DNA of 34,777 bases from an uncultured Clostridia bacterium (GCA_947058885.1 CAMSIF010000015.1:1-34777), one strand, 5' to 3'. Counted from the stretch's first letter, positions 24,477 through 33,110 are shown. Program-made: numbers and translations. The notes: generated by a model from the letters alone, not told the origin.

Positions 24477-26465
24477 TTAACTCTCATAATAAGCGTCTAT
24501 CGCCGCCAACAACCTCTGCCGTACACTCTCTAATCCACAATTAGGCACATGTCCGCCTGCCGCTGTCGCGTTCCCTCCGCCGCCAAGCTTCTCCAGCACC
24601 AACTGCACATTTACCTCGCCCAAAGACCGTCCAGACATAGATACGCCATCTCCCTGCCTGTAAAGCACAATAGATGCCTGTATCCCTTCCAACGTCAATA
24701 AGTCGTCCGCCGCCTTAGCCGCCGTCACTCTCGCTACTTCCTTCTCCGCTACTGCTACAGCTATATCGCCATGCACCATCTTCGCCGTCCGGATAATATC
24801 ATACCTCTGCACCATACTATCCAAATCGCTCTGGAAATAACGCCTTACTTCCGTCGTATCAGCCCCGGCCCTCCTTAAATACGCCGCCGCCTCAAACGTC
24901 CTTCCGCCAGTCCTCAGCATAAAATTCTTCGTATCCAGCACAATCCCCGCCAGCAAAGCCTCCGCTTCTTCTTGCAGCAGGTCATTCGGCTCTACCAAAT
25001 ATTGCAGCAACTCCGCCACCAGCTCCGACGCCGATGACGCATACGGTTCATGAAAATTCAACGCGGCATTTTCAATATAAGTAGCCGCTCTCCTGTGATG
25101 GTCAATCACCGCAACCCGGTTGCAGGCCTCCAATAACTGCCTGCTCTCTACCATATCCGGCCTGTTCGTATCCACCACCACCAGTAACGCCCCTGCTTGC
25201 GCATGAATAAACGCATCCGTACCACTAACAAACACGCCCTCATACTCCGGAAGCTTACTCAACCTCCGCACCACAGGCCTGGCATTATTCCCCTCAAAAT
25301 CAATAACTATCTGCGCCTTTTTCCCACGCTTCCGTGCTATACAACAAATTCCCGCGCACGCCCCTACGGCATCCATATCCGCATACTCGTGCCCCATAAT
25401 ATACACTTGCCCAGCGTCAGCAATCAAATCTCCCAACGCCTTCGCCATCACCCTGGACTTTACCTTCGTCCTCTTCTCAGTAGACTTGGACCGCCCACCA
25501 TAAAACTGGAAATCCAAACTGTCCCTTACAACCGCCTGATCTCCGCCCCGGCTGAGCGCCATCTCAATCGACTTCACCGCCCACCCAAAAGCCTCGTCAT
25601 AAGAGTCACAATCCTTCCCACTGCCAATTGACAGCGTCGCGTTTACCCCGTCCACACTGACTACCTGATGCATTGCCTCCAAAATAGAAAACTTCTCCTC
25701 CGTCATTTTCTGGAAACACTGCTCCTCACACAGGAAAAGATACCGGTCCCGGTCAAACTTAATCAACAGCCCGCCAGTCCCCGTCACCCAATTATTGAGC
25801 TTCTCATCCACCTGCGCCAGCACAGAGGACCTGGCCGCCTCACCCCCAGCCCGCATAATCTCCTCATAGTTATCCAATACCAGAATAGACACCACAGGCC
25901 TCGTCGCACTAAACAGCGCAGACAACTGCTGGCTCTCCGTTATATCCACAAAATAAGCGGTAATCACCTGCCCCTGATTTGCAGCCTTCCCGCCCATCCG
26001 GCTCGCCGCGCCGTACACCCTGCACGTATATCCCCCTATCTCGGTAACCTCTCCATCCTTCCCGCTGTCAGACAAAAGCCTCTGATACTCAAACTCCGGC
26101 GCAAGATCGCCTATCCGCATATCCAGAATTTCCCCCTGGACACACGCTATCTCCACAAACGCCTCGTTTGCCCAGACAATTTCCCCTGTCTCCACACGGA
26201 AAACAACCACAGGAAGCGGCGTATTCAACATACTGTTCTTACTAATGGAGTCCATTCCGCCCGTCATGGTCTCCAAATACTGCATCACACTGCGCCGCCT
26301 CTTCCTGCTCTGCCGCCGGTAAAGAACGTACAGCACAATAACAGCCGCACCCTCAAACCCCGCCAGCCACGGCTGAACAGTTGCCGTCACAAGGGCAAAA
26401 AGTGCCAGACACAAAAAATACGGCTGTAAATTCGGCTCAATCAACCTGGAGAGCTTATTATGCAC
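24477..26465 (-). CDS. gdpP: Cyclic-di-AMP phosphodiesterase GdpP (YybT family)
   Basis: Membrane enzyme hydrolysing c-di-AMP to pApA, controlling potassium and cell-wall homeostasis. The 662 residues have two N-terminal helices (about 14-50), a PAS domain (about 75-185), a degenerate GGDEF domain (about 195-335, lacking an intact GGDEF), and a DHH phosphoesterase domain with H359...D363-x-D365 (GHEYADMDAVG) and D455-H-H (VIDHHRR). A DHHA1 domain ends with GGGGNATAAGGHVPN. The start is a GTG at 26465 with AAAGGGGG upstream. First gene of gdpP-rplI-(repeat)-dnaB. Confidence 0.96.
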   Translation of the reverse strand: MHNKLSRLIEPNLQPYFLCLALFALVTATVQPWLAGFEGAAVIVLYVLYRRQSRKRRRSVMQYLETMTGGMDSISKNSMLNTPLPVVVFRVETGEIVWANEAFVEIACVQGEILDMRIGDLAPEFEYQRLLSDSGKDGEVTEIGGYTCRVYGAASRMGGKAANQGQVITAYFVDITESQQLSALFSATRPVVSILVLDNYEEIMRAGGEAARSSVLAQVDEKLNNWVTGTGGLLIKFDRDRYLFLCEEQCFQKMTEEKFSILEAMHQVVSVDGVNATLSIGSGKDCDSYDEAFGWAVKSIEMALSRGGDQAVVRDSLDFQFYGGRSKSTEKRTKVKSRVMAKALGDLIADAGQVYIMGHEYADMDAVGACAGICCIARKRGKKAQIVIDFEGNNARPVVRRLSKLPEYEGVFVSGTDAFIHAQAGALLVVVDTNRPDMVESRQLLEACNRVAVIDHHRRAATYIENAALNFHEPYASSASELVAELLQYLVEPNDLLQEEAEALLAGIVLDTKNFMLRTGGRTFEAAAYLRRAGADTTEVRRYFQSDLDSMVQRYDIIRTAKMVHGDIAVAVAEKEVARVTAAKAADDLLTLEGIQASIVLYRQGDGVSMSGRSLGEVNVQLVLEKLGGGGNATAAGGHVPNCGLESVRQRLLAAIDAYYES

Positions 26466-26510
26466 AAACAGCGCCCCCTTTCAAACAGTCACACAGCGTA
26501 TAGATATCCT

Positions 26511-26519
26511 ATTATAGCA
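26511..26519 (-). promoter_or_regulatory. Extended -10 promoter of gdpP
   Basis: On the minus strand TGCTATAAT is a perfect extended -10 (TGnTATAAT), about 45 bases upstream of the GTG start. No good -35 is seen, as is usual for extended -10 promoters. Confidence 0.7.
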
Positions 26520-26575
26520 CAATCACACCACAAAGGGAAGGAAAATTCCTACAATTCCCCCAACAAAAATCCTTC

Positions 26576-27274
26576 CTACCCAGCCAGCCCAGCAAACAGC
26601 GGCGCAAAAACTACCGTCAGTAATCCCGCCACCACAATCGCCAGACTGCTGGCCGCACCCTGTACATCCCCCATCTCCACAGCCCGTGATGTCCCGGCGG
26701 CATGGGAGGCCGTACCAATCGCCAATCCCTGTGCCAAAGGCTCCTTCACCCGGAAAATCCTCAGCAGGGAAGGAGCGGCAACCGCGCCAAAAAGCCCCGT
26801 CAGCATAATACACGCCATCGTAATCGCAGGATATCCGCCCAGCTCCTCGCTCAAGCTCTTCCCAATAGCGGTAGTAATGGATTTCGGCAGCAGCGTCGCG
26901 AACTCAGCCGCGTCCAGCTGGAACACCGCCAGCATCAACGCGCATCCCAACATATGGGCTACCACCCCTGCCAAACATCCCGCCAGCACAGCCGCCGTAT
27001 TCTTCTTAATAAGCGTAAACTGCCGGTACAGCGGAATAGCAAGACAAATTGTAGCGGGTGTCAGCAAGAAGTCCAGAACTCTCCCGCCATTCTCATAATA
27101 TACCTCATATCCAGTACCCGTGGCCAACAGCAAAACACAGCAGCAAACCGTCGCGAACAACAGCGGATTACAAATTTCCTTCCCCGCTTTTCGGTTAATG
27201 GTTTTTGCCAGCTGGAATGTCCCCAGGGACAGGAAAAACCCAAAATACGAGCACGAAGAAAAGAATTCACTCAT
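26576..27274 (-). CDS. lrgB: LrgB/CidB-family membrane protein
   Basis: Integral membrane partner of LrgA. The 232 residues have about six membrane segments and the family signatures LTPATICLAIPLYRQF (about 70-86), LPKSITTAIG (about 128-137), SEELGGYPAIT and the highly conserved GTASHAAGTSRA (about 186-197). LrgAB/CidAB-type pairs were first linked to murein hydrolase export and autolysis; later work showed pyruvate uptake by such pairs in some Firmicutes. The ATG at 27274 has GGAGGGAG upstream and overlaps the end of lrgA by 8 bases. Confidence 0.95.
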   Translation of the reverse strand: MSEFFSSCSYFGFFLSLGTFQLAKTINRKAGKEICNPLLFATVCCCVLLLATGTGYEVYYENGGRVLDFLLTPATICLAIPLYRQFTLIKKNTAAVLAGCLAGVVAHMLGCALMLAVFQLDAAEFATLLPKSITTAIGKSLSEELGGYPAITMACIMLTGLFGAVAAPSLLRIFRVKEPLAQGLAIGTASHAAGTSRAVEMGDVQGAASSLAIVVAGLLTVVFAPLFAGLAG

Positions 27275-27626
27275 GTTTTTTCTCCCTCCACCTAATCAGC
27301 ATCTGAGCGGTCCAGCCCGTCGCGGCCATCACAACCACCGTCCCCACGAACCCCATAATTACCACCGGCAGCAGCATCCCCTGGATAGAATCCAACGCCG
27401 TCAAAAAGCTGACGGAAGGGGAGACCAGCAGCAAGGGCATCAACTCCAACAGCACCCCCCCCACGTCAGCCACCTGCTCCAATTTCAAAATCCCGGACTT
27501 CAGCAGCAGGAACAGCATCACCAACCCGTAAATACTAGCCGGCACCGGCAGCGGTACCACAAACTTAACAGCCTCAGCCGCGAAGGTAACCGCAGCCAAA
27601 ATCAAGGCCTGCTTCAAATATTTCAT
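27267..27626 (-). CDS. lrgA: LrgA/CidA-family holin-like membrane protein
   Basis: Protein of 119 aa with four membrane helices; the family pattern FVVPLPVPASIYGLVMLFLL is at about 24-43, with VGGVLLELMPLLLVSPSV following at about 55-72. GAGGAGAG lies before the ATG at 27626. It begins 3 bases after the stop of the AlaX-type gene and overlaps lrgB, so the three are one transcriptional unit. No LytTR regulator is adjacent. Confidence 0.93.
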   Translation of the reverse strand: MKYLKQALILAAVTFAAEAVKFVVPLPVPASIYGLVMLFLLLKSGILKLEQVADVGGVLLELMPLLLVSPSVSFLTALDSIQGMLLPVVIMGFVGTVVVMAATGWTAQMLIRWREKKHE

Positions 27627-27629
27627 ACC

Positions 27630-28775
27630 CTATCTCTCCTCAAAAAAGCCGCGAATCCCGGCCTCTCCACACTGCACGCTGCCCTGAATAAATCCCGGTT
27701 TACCGCCGCCCCGTCCGTTCAAAGAAGCGTTGATTTCCTTCGCCAGACCTCTCAGGTCTCCCTCAGGCCAGCTGACAGCATACTGAAACCCGTCTCCGTC
27801 CCCGGCGAACACGGCGCACCGGCCTCCCGCGCTCTCCTGAACCATCCCGCAGAGTTTACGCAGGGACCCGGCGCTCATCGCGCCCTCTATCAGCAGCACA
27901 TCGCCTTTCCCGGCACAATCCGCCGCTATCCTGGCAAAATCCCTCTCTTCCAGCTCTGCCACCCGTCCCCGCAGGGCAGTAAGCTCCTTTTGCAGCCGTT
28001 CCACAGCAACGGCGGTCTCTCCAGGCTTGGCGGACAGCATCTGCGACACCCGGGTATTTTGACCAGCGATTATTCCGCACCATTTCAAAGCCCGCTCACC
28101 GGCCGCCATCTCAATCCTGACGCCCTCACGAAATTTCTGACAGGATATCAATTTCACCAGTCCCACTTGGCCGCTTCTCTTCACGTGGGTGCCGCAGCAG
28201 GCGCAGCAATCGGCTCCCGGCCAGGAAACGATTCTGACCTGTCCCTCCAAGGCCTTTTTACTTCTGTATTCCATAGCGTCCAATTCAGCGGGGGAGGGGT
28301 ACTGTACAGAAATCTCATGGTCCTCCCAAATGTACTGGTTCGCCAACTTTTCCACAAATTTCACGTCTTCTGTGGATAACTCCGCGTTAAAATCAATCGT
28401 CACCAGTTCATGCCCGATATGAAATCCCACATTATCGCAATGGAATCTTTCGCACAAAATACCGCTGACAATATGTTCTCCGCTATGCTGCTGCATAAAA
28501 TCAAACCGCCGCTGGAAATCCACCTTTCCCTCTACGACGCTCCCCACCGTCAGCTCCCGGTCACAGAAGTGGAAAATTTCTCCCTTTTTTTCCCGCACAT
28601 CCAGTACCCCCGCGCCGCCCAGGGAACCCTGGTCCGCAGGTTGTCCGCCGCCCTCCGGATAGAACGCGGTTCGGTCCAGCGTCACGGCCCATCGGTCTCC
28701 GTCCTGCTCACAGGACGTCACAGTCCCCTCAAAACAAGCCAAAAACGAATCCTCATAGTATAATTTTTCTGTCAT
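27630..28775 (-). CDS. Alanyl-tRNA editing protein (AlaX-L type, with DHHA1 domain)
   Basis: Free-standing hydrolase that deacylates mischarged Ser- or Gly-tRNA-Ala. The 381 residues resemble the C-terminal half of AlaRS: an N-terminal domain with TAFYPEGGGQPADQG (about 36-50), zinc ligands H97 and H101 (QQHSGEHIVSG), C193 and H197 (CCGTHVKRSGQ), then a coiled-coil linker (about 255-285) and a DHHA1 domain ending in GGGKPGFIQGS. No aminoacylation domain is present. I take the ATG at 28775, with TGAGGA upstream; a GTG at 28790 is in frame but would place the ribosome site inside the gene. Co-transcribed with lrgAB. Confidence 0.93.
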   Translation of the reverse strand: MTEKLYYEDSFLACFEGTVTSCEQDGDRWAVTLDRTAFYPEGGGQPADQGSLGGAGVLDVREKKGEIFHFCDRELTVGSVVEGKVDFQRRFDFMQQHSGEHIVSGILCERFHCDNVGFHIGHELVTIDFNAELSTEDVKFVEKLANQYIWEDHEISVQYPSPAELDAMEYRSKKALEGQVRIVSWPGADCCACCGTHVKRSGQVGLVKLISCQKFREGVRIEMAAGERALKWCGIIAGQNTRVSQMLSAKPGETAVAVERLQKELTALRGRVAELEERDFARIAADCAGKGDVLLIEGAMSAGSLRKLCGMVQESAGGRCAVFAGDGDGFQYAVSWPEGDLRGLAKEINASLNGRGGGKPGFIQGSVQCGEAGIRGFFEER

Positions 28776-28841
28776 AATACGAATCCTCACAAAAAATCAG
28801 GAAATTAATACAATCCACAGCCATACCGGCTCCGCTGAAAA

Positions 28842-29303
28842 TCACATCGCGCATCCCAGCCAGAACACCTCAGATACCGTCTTCCAGACCGATTGGACCA
28901 CAAACCACCCCAGCACATAAGACGACAGATTTGCCGCAACGGCATATCCTGCCGCCCGCCGCCGGGAATGTCCAACTAGGAACCTCCGGTAAAATACCAG
29001 TTCCACCAGCAAAATCACAATTTCCACCGGAAGCAGAATGACGCTGTAAATGGCCGCGCTGTACATAGATAGTCCGCTCTTCACCATGTCCTGGCTAAGG
29101 AACACCGCCAGCAGTCCCTGCGTCACTAGGTTTGCCAGCAAAAACGGCTTCCAGTTTTTCCGCCAATCGTACTGGAACGCCAGCAGAATACCTCCTTCGA
29201 TTACCAGCGTAGGCAGTACAGCAGACAAAAATTGCAGTACATACGCTGCCCAAACCGGAGGTACTTTAGCGGTTCCCGCCTCCCAATTGACCCGAACGCC
29301 CAC
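28842..29303 (-). CDS. C-terminal membrane portion of the TAG-interrupted gene
   Basis: Open frame of 153 aa from a possible GTG at 29303, with four strongly hydrophobic segments (AAYVLQFLSAVLPTLVIEGG, PFLLANLVTQGLLAVFL, SAAIYSVILLPVEIVILLVE and AAGYAVAANLSSYVLGWFVV). No convincing ribosome site precedes the GTG, so independent translation is doubtful; it is more likely the severed second half of the preceding frame. No enzymatic motif is seen. Confidence 0.45.
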   Translation of the reverse strand: MGVRVNWEAGTAKVPPVWAAYVLQFLSAVLPTLVIEGGILLAFQYDWRKNWKPFLLANLVTQGLLAVFLSQDMVKSGLSMYSAAIYSVILLPVEIVILLVELVFYRRFLVGHSRRRAAGYAVAANLSSYVLGWFVVQSVWKTVSEVFWLGCAM

Positions 29304-29336
29304 TTGCAGCGCTTCCCGCTCCAGTTCACCGGATAC

Positions 29337-29741
29337 CTAAGTTTCTCCGTCCTTTGTGACAACCAAAAGCCGGAACCGCCGGGGAATATCGTATCCCCGG
29401 AAGACGTGTACGCCTCTCGTTCCCGCCAAGTCCCCCCGCACTTGAAAATCCCGGTAACTCCCCAAAGTACAGGGGAACCATCCCTCTGGCACAGCGTCCC
29501 GCAGTTCTTCCAGCAGGGCGGCATCCAGCCCCTGGATTTCCTCGTCCGAATAACTGTAGCCCAGTCCGCCGGTTCCACCAGCTCCCTCAGCTAAAATGTC
29601 CAGATAATAGGGTCCCTCCGGCCCGTTGGAGACCTTTACCGCCAACAGGTAGTCCGGCGGCGCGGAATTGGCGGAGGCCACCCCCGCCAGTAATACCGCT
29701 GCCAGGCAAAAGAGTAAAAAACTTCTTCCCATCCTCCGCAT
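29337..29741 (-). CDS. N-terminal secreted portion of the TAG-interrupted gene
   Basis: Encodes 134 aa: a signal peptide (MRRMGRSFLLFCLAAVLLAGVASA, shown by its basic start, hydrophobic core and small residues before about 24) and a small extracytoplasmic domain starting NSAPPDYLLAVKVSN and ending LLVVTKDGET at the TAG. AAAGGGGG precedes the ATG at 29741. It lies 12 bases after the NagZ-like gene and is probably co-transcribed with it. If translation stops here, a short secreted protein without membrane anchor results. Confidence 0.6.
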   Translation of the reverse strand: MRRMGRSFLLFCLAAVLLAGVASANSAPPDYLLAVKVSNGPEGPYYLDILAEGAGGTGGLGYSYSDEEIQGLDAALLEELRDAVPEGWFPCTLGSYRDFQVRGDLAGTRGVHVFRGYDIPRRFRLLVVTKDGET

Positions 29742-29753
29742 AGAGGTCCCCCT

Positions 29754-30962
29754 TTATTCTCCGATTAGGCCCAGGTCAAACTTCCACCCCAGCACACGCT
29801 CCGCAGCTTGATGGATGAAATCTTCCTCAATCAGCCCGGTCCTCACGGCGTCCGCTACCAATGGAATCTGCTCCTCAAAATCAGTTGTAACAATCATATC
29901 GTTACCCGCCAGCACCGCCAGCACGGCAACAGACCCGTCACCAGCGTAAGCCTCCACCGCACCCATAGCCAAATCGTCCGTCAGGATGACTCCCTCGAAT
30001 CCCAATTCCTCTCTCAAAACCCGGTGTGCTTCCTTGGATAGCGATGCCGGAAAATCACTGTCAAAACAGGAAACTACATTATGACTGACCAATACCGCCG
30101 GCGCGCCAGCCTCAATCCCAGCCTGGAACGGCAAAAAGTCCTCCCGCCAAAACTGCTCCGCAGGCCGTCCGTCCAGAGCAATTCCTGTATGAGTATCCAC
30201 ATTATTTCCATACCCAGGAAAATGCTTTAATACAGAGCCAATCCCCGCCGCCGTCATTTCCTCCACGACGGCTTTGACAAACTCCGCTGTTTTTCCCGCG
30301 TCCTGTCCAAAGGACCGCTCATAGATAAAATCCTCCGGATTTATGGACACGTCCGCTACTGGCGCAAAATTAACGTTAATTCCATATTCGAGAAGCCCAC
30401 AGCTTTTCAGCCGGGCGTCCTCTCTCACGCCCTCCATATCCCCGGCGGCAAATACCTGCTGTGGGGAGCGGAACTTCTCAGGAAAGAGGTTCGGGTTCCG
30501 GCTCGCTCTTGCCACGGTACCGCCCTCCTCGTCCACACCAACTAGAAGCGGAATCCTGGACGCCTCCTGGTAAGAAACGATTTTATCTATAAACCCGGCT
30601 TCATCTAACCACTCCCCGGCAAAGTCCTTAAAGTCCCTGGTAAAGAGCAGTACGCCGCCCAAATGGAATTCCTGAATTTTCTCCTCAACGCCACTTTGCG
30701 GACACCGCGCAAAAAACAGCTGTCCAATTTTTTCTTCCAGCGTCATACTTTCCAGCAGTGTGCTCACAGCCAGCTGTTTGGGATCTATCTCCGGCTCAGG
30801 TTCAGCCTCAACCCCGGCATCTGAATTATCCTCCGGCTTTTCTTCGTTTTGTACCGTTGCCTCCACCGGCGTCTCAGGCGCAAAAGCAGGTTCCGCCACT
30901 TCCCCTCCGCATCCAGCCAGAAGGAACGCCGCCATCACCAGAAGCAAAAAACTTTTGACCAT
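29754..30962 (-). CDS. nagZ: Lipoprotein beta-N-acetylglucosaminidase, glycoside hydrolase family 3 (NagZ-like)
   Basis: Cleaves terminal GlcNAc from muropeptides or chitooligosaccharides outside the membrane. The 402 residues begin MVKSFLLLVMAAFLLAGC, with lipobox LAGC and lipidated C18, then an acidic linker (about 25-75) and a GH3 domain. LVGVDEEGGTVAR, K246-H-F-P-G-Y followed by DTH, and LTDDLAMGA (328-336) with the nucleophile Asp are the GH3/NagZ signatures. AAAGGA precedes the ATG at 30962; upstream in-frame codons would destroy the signal peptide and run into aspS. Unlike cytosolic NagZ of enteric bacteria this is exported, as in Bacillus NagZ. Confidence 0.93.
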   Translation of the reverse strand: MVKSFLLLVMAAFLLAGCGGEVAEPAFAPETPVEATVQNEEKPEDNSDAGVEAEPEPEIDPKQLAVSTLLESMTLEEKIGQLFFARCPQSGVEEKIQEFHLGGVLLFTRDFKDFAGEWLDEAGFIDKIVSYQEASRIPLLVGVDEEGGTVARASRNPNLFPEKFRSPQQVFAAGDMEGVREDARLKSCGLLEYGINVNFAPVADVSINPEDFIYERSFGQDAGKTAEFVKAVVEEMTAAGIGSVLKHFPGYGNNVDTHTGIALDGRPAEQFWREDFLPFQAGIEAGAPAVLVSHNVVSCFDSDFPASLSKEAHRVLREELGFEGVILTDDLAMGAVEAYAGDGSVAVLAVLAGNDMIVTTDFEEQIPLVADAVRTGLIEEDFIHQAAERVLGWKFDLGLIGE

Positions 30963-31011
30963 CAAAAACGTCCTTTCCGCCAACCCCGTAGCAAGGGAGG
31001 GAGGAGGCGGC

Positions 31012-32793
31012 TTACGCCTCCTCCTCTTTTTCTGTAATCGCGATATGCAGCTCATCCAGCTGCCTCTGCTCCACGGCAGACGGCGCACCCATCATCAAGT
31101 CCTGGGCGTTTTTGTTCATGGGGAAGGGGATAATCTCCCGAATAGACTCCTCTCCCGCCAACAGCATAACCATCCGATCCACGCCCGGCGCGATACCCGC
31201 GTGAGGCGGCGCACCGTAGCAAAATGCGTTATACATAGCGGGGAATTTGCTCTTCACGTCCTCCTCGCCCAATCTTACCAACTGGAAAGCCTTTATCATA
31301 ATTTCGGGGTCATGGTTCCGCACCGCGCCGGAACTCAGCTCCACGCCGTTGCATACCAAGTCATACTGAAATGCGGTGATAGTCAGCGGGTCCACCTCAC
31401 CGGCAATGGTTCTATCCAGAATTTCCGCTCCTCCGTTAGGCATGGAGAAGGGGTTATGGCAGAACTCCAGCTCTCCGCTCTCCTCGCCAATCTCGTACAT
31501 TGGGAAATCCACAATCCAGCAAAATTCGTATCTTTCCTTGTCCATGTGGTTCGGGCACAAGGCACCCAGCTTATTGCGCAGTACGCCAGCGGTTTTCTGG
31601 GCGGAACTCTTTTTCCCTGCGGTGAGACCAACAAAGCAATTAGGCTTCAGGCCGAGGGCTTCCACGACAGCGTCTTTATTATTGGTCAGGAATTTACTGA
31701 TTCCTCCGGTGAGTTCACCCTTTTCATCGAGGCGGAACCAGTAGGTTTTTTCTCCAGACTGGACCTCCACGTCTGCGCAGAGCTTATCAATTTGCTTTCT
31801 GGTAGCGGAGAAGTCGCTCACCACGATTGCCTTGACTACATTTCCCTCGAAGGGGCCGAAGCCGCAGTCCTTGACCAACCCGGTAACATCCTTAACGACC
31901 AAATCAATTCTCAAATCCGGCTTATCGGAGCCATAGGTTTCCATTGCCTCCTCGAATCCAATCCGTTTAAACGGAGCTTCTGAGGCCACGTTATAGGTAC
32001 CGAACTTGGCAAAAATAGGCGGCAGTACGTCCTCCAGCACGGCGAATACATCGTCCTGGCTGGCGAAGCTCATCTCCATATCCAGCTGATAGAACTCACC
32101 GGGAGATCTATCGCCTCGGGCGTCCTCGTCGCGGAAGCAGGGCGCGATTTGGAAGTAGCGGTCGAACCCGGAGGTCATCAAAAGTTGTTTAAACTGTTGG
32201 GGGGCTTGCGGCAGGGCGTAGAATTTTCCGGGGTGTTTTCTAGCGGGTACGAGGTAATCGCGTGCGCCCTCGGGGGAGGATGCGGTCAAGATAGGGGTAG
32301 TAATTTCCAGGAAGCCGTGTTCGGTCATAGCGGCGCGCAAAGCGGAAACGACGTTACAGCGGAGGATGATATTTTTCTTGACAGCGGGGTTTCTCAAATC
32401 TAGGTATCTGTATTTGAGGCGCAGGGTTTCGTCGGCGTCTCTGCTGCGGTTAATTTGGAAGGGAAGTTCATTGTATTTGCATCTTCCCAGTACTTCTATT
32501 TTTTCTGGTACGACTTCGACCTCGCCGGTTGGCAGATTTGGGTTTTTGCTGCTTCGTTCTCTAACGGTTCCCTCCACGGCGATAACGCTTTCCTTGTTAA
32601 GTCCGCGGATAATATTCATCATTTCTTCGGTTTCCACTACTACCTGGGTAGTGCCGTAGAAATCCCGCAGAATCACGAAGGCAAAATTTTGTCCAACTTC
32701 CCGGACATTTTCCATCCACCCGGAGAGTTTTACTTTTTTTCCCACGTGGGTGATTCTCAACTCATCGCAGGTATGGGTACGGTTTTGCGGCAT
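31012..32793 (-). CDS. aspS: Aspartyl-tRNA synthetase
   Basis: Class II synthetase charging tRNA-Asp (and tRNA-Asn if non-discriminating). The 593 residues have an N-terminal OB anticodon-binding domain (about 1-105), the catalytic core with motif 2 FRDEDARGDRSPGEFYQLD (about 217-235), the bacterial GAD insertion (about 290-420), and motif 3 with GIAPGVDRMVMLL near 550. AAGGAA precedes the ATG at 32793 at slightly long spacing. It lies downstream of hisS, the usual Firmicutes order, with a type II repeat between them. No T-box leader was seen. Confidence 0.97.
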   Translation of the reverse strand: MPQNRTHTCDELRITHVGKKVKLSGWMENVREVGQNFAFVILRDFYGTTQVVVETEEMMNIIRGLNKESVIAVEGTVRERSSKNPNLPTGEVEVVPEKIEVLGRCKYNELPFQINRSRDADETLRLKYRYLDLRNPAVKKNIILRCNVVSALRAAMTEHGFLEITTPILTASSPEGARDYLVPARKHPGKFYALPQAPQQFKQLLMTSGFDRYFQIAPCFRDEDARGDRSPGEFYQLDMEMSFASQDDVFAVLEDVLPPIFAKFGTYNVASEAPFKRIGFEEAMETYGSDKPDLRIDLVVKDVTGLVKDCGFGPFEGNVVKAIVVSDFSATRKQIDKLCADVEVQSGEKTYWFRLDEKGELTGGISKFLTNNKDAVVEALGLKPNCFVGLTAGKKSSAQKTAGVLRNKLGALCPNHMDKERYEFCWIVDFPMYEIGEESGELEFCHNPFSMPNGGAEILDRTIAGEVDPLTITAFQYDLVCNGVELSSGAVRNHDPEIMIKAFQLVRLGEEDVKSKFPAMYNAFCYGAPPHAGIAPGVDRMVMLLAGEESIREIIPFPMNKNAQDLMMGAPSAVEQRQLDELHIAITEKEEEA

Positions 32794-32898
32794 AATGAAT
32801 CATTCCTTTCAGTGAAAAAGATAAAAATAAATACAAAATGTAGTTTGATCTGCCGCCGGACGGCGGTGGGGAAGTGCCTATCTACCCTCTTCCCCGGG

Positions 32899-33110
32899 GT
32901 TCCGCCCCCGGACGACGGGTTACTTTGTCACGAGCGACAAAGTAACCAAAACGCCCTTTAGGGGGCTACTCGCCCCCTAATACCCCTTAGGATGACGCTT
33001 AAGGACACTGCGGATGAGAAGGGGAGAGGCGAATCCTCCGAACTAATCGCGCCACTTTGCCAGACTGGCGGTTATCTCTCTCCGCCTGCCGGCCCTCGAC
33101 CCGAAAGAAC
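32899..33110 (-). repeat. Type II interspersed repeat, copy C (diverged), between hisS and aspS
   Basis: The 12-bp hairpin and flank at 32918-32956 are identical over 39 bases to copy B. Further blocks (GAGAGGCGAA-CCTCCGAAC, CTCCGCCTGCCGGCC, GACCCGA, AGAACCAT) match copies A and B in the same order, while the rest has diverged. Orientation relative to the downstream gene (aspS) is the same as for copies A and B. The remaining gap 32794-32898 holds the aspS leader and short GC-rich palindromes (CCCCGGGG at 32893-32900). Confidence 0.78.

Larger units (their letters stand above)
28842..29741 (-). pseudogene. Exported-domain plus four-helix membrane protein, interrupted by an in-frame TAG
   Basis: One continuous frame of 299 codons broken only by TAG at 29337-29339 (codon 135). 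Before it lies a secreted domain; directly after it the frame continues VSGELEREALQVGVRVNWEA into four membrane helices, with no frameshift. Two parts in the same frame, separated by a single stop and together forming a plausible one-piece protein, suggest a recent nonsense mutation (TGG, CAG or AAG are each one base away from TAG) or programmed readthrough. I recall a Trp at this place in related clostridial proteins but could not check it. The function of the intact protein is unknown. Confidence 0.7.

Noticed and set aside
24477-26465. Active GGDEF diguanylate cyclase in GdpP
   Set aside because: The region has the fold position of GGDEF in this family but no intact GGDEF motif, as is normal for GdpP.
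31001-31023. Hairpin over the aspS stop codon as a terminator
   Set aside because: GAGGAGGC/GCCTCCTC can pair, but no U-run follows and the NagZ-like gene starts soon after, so read-through transcription is more likely.
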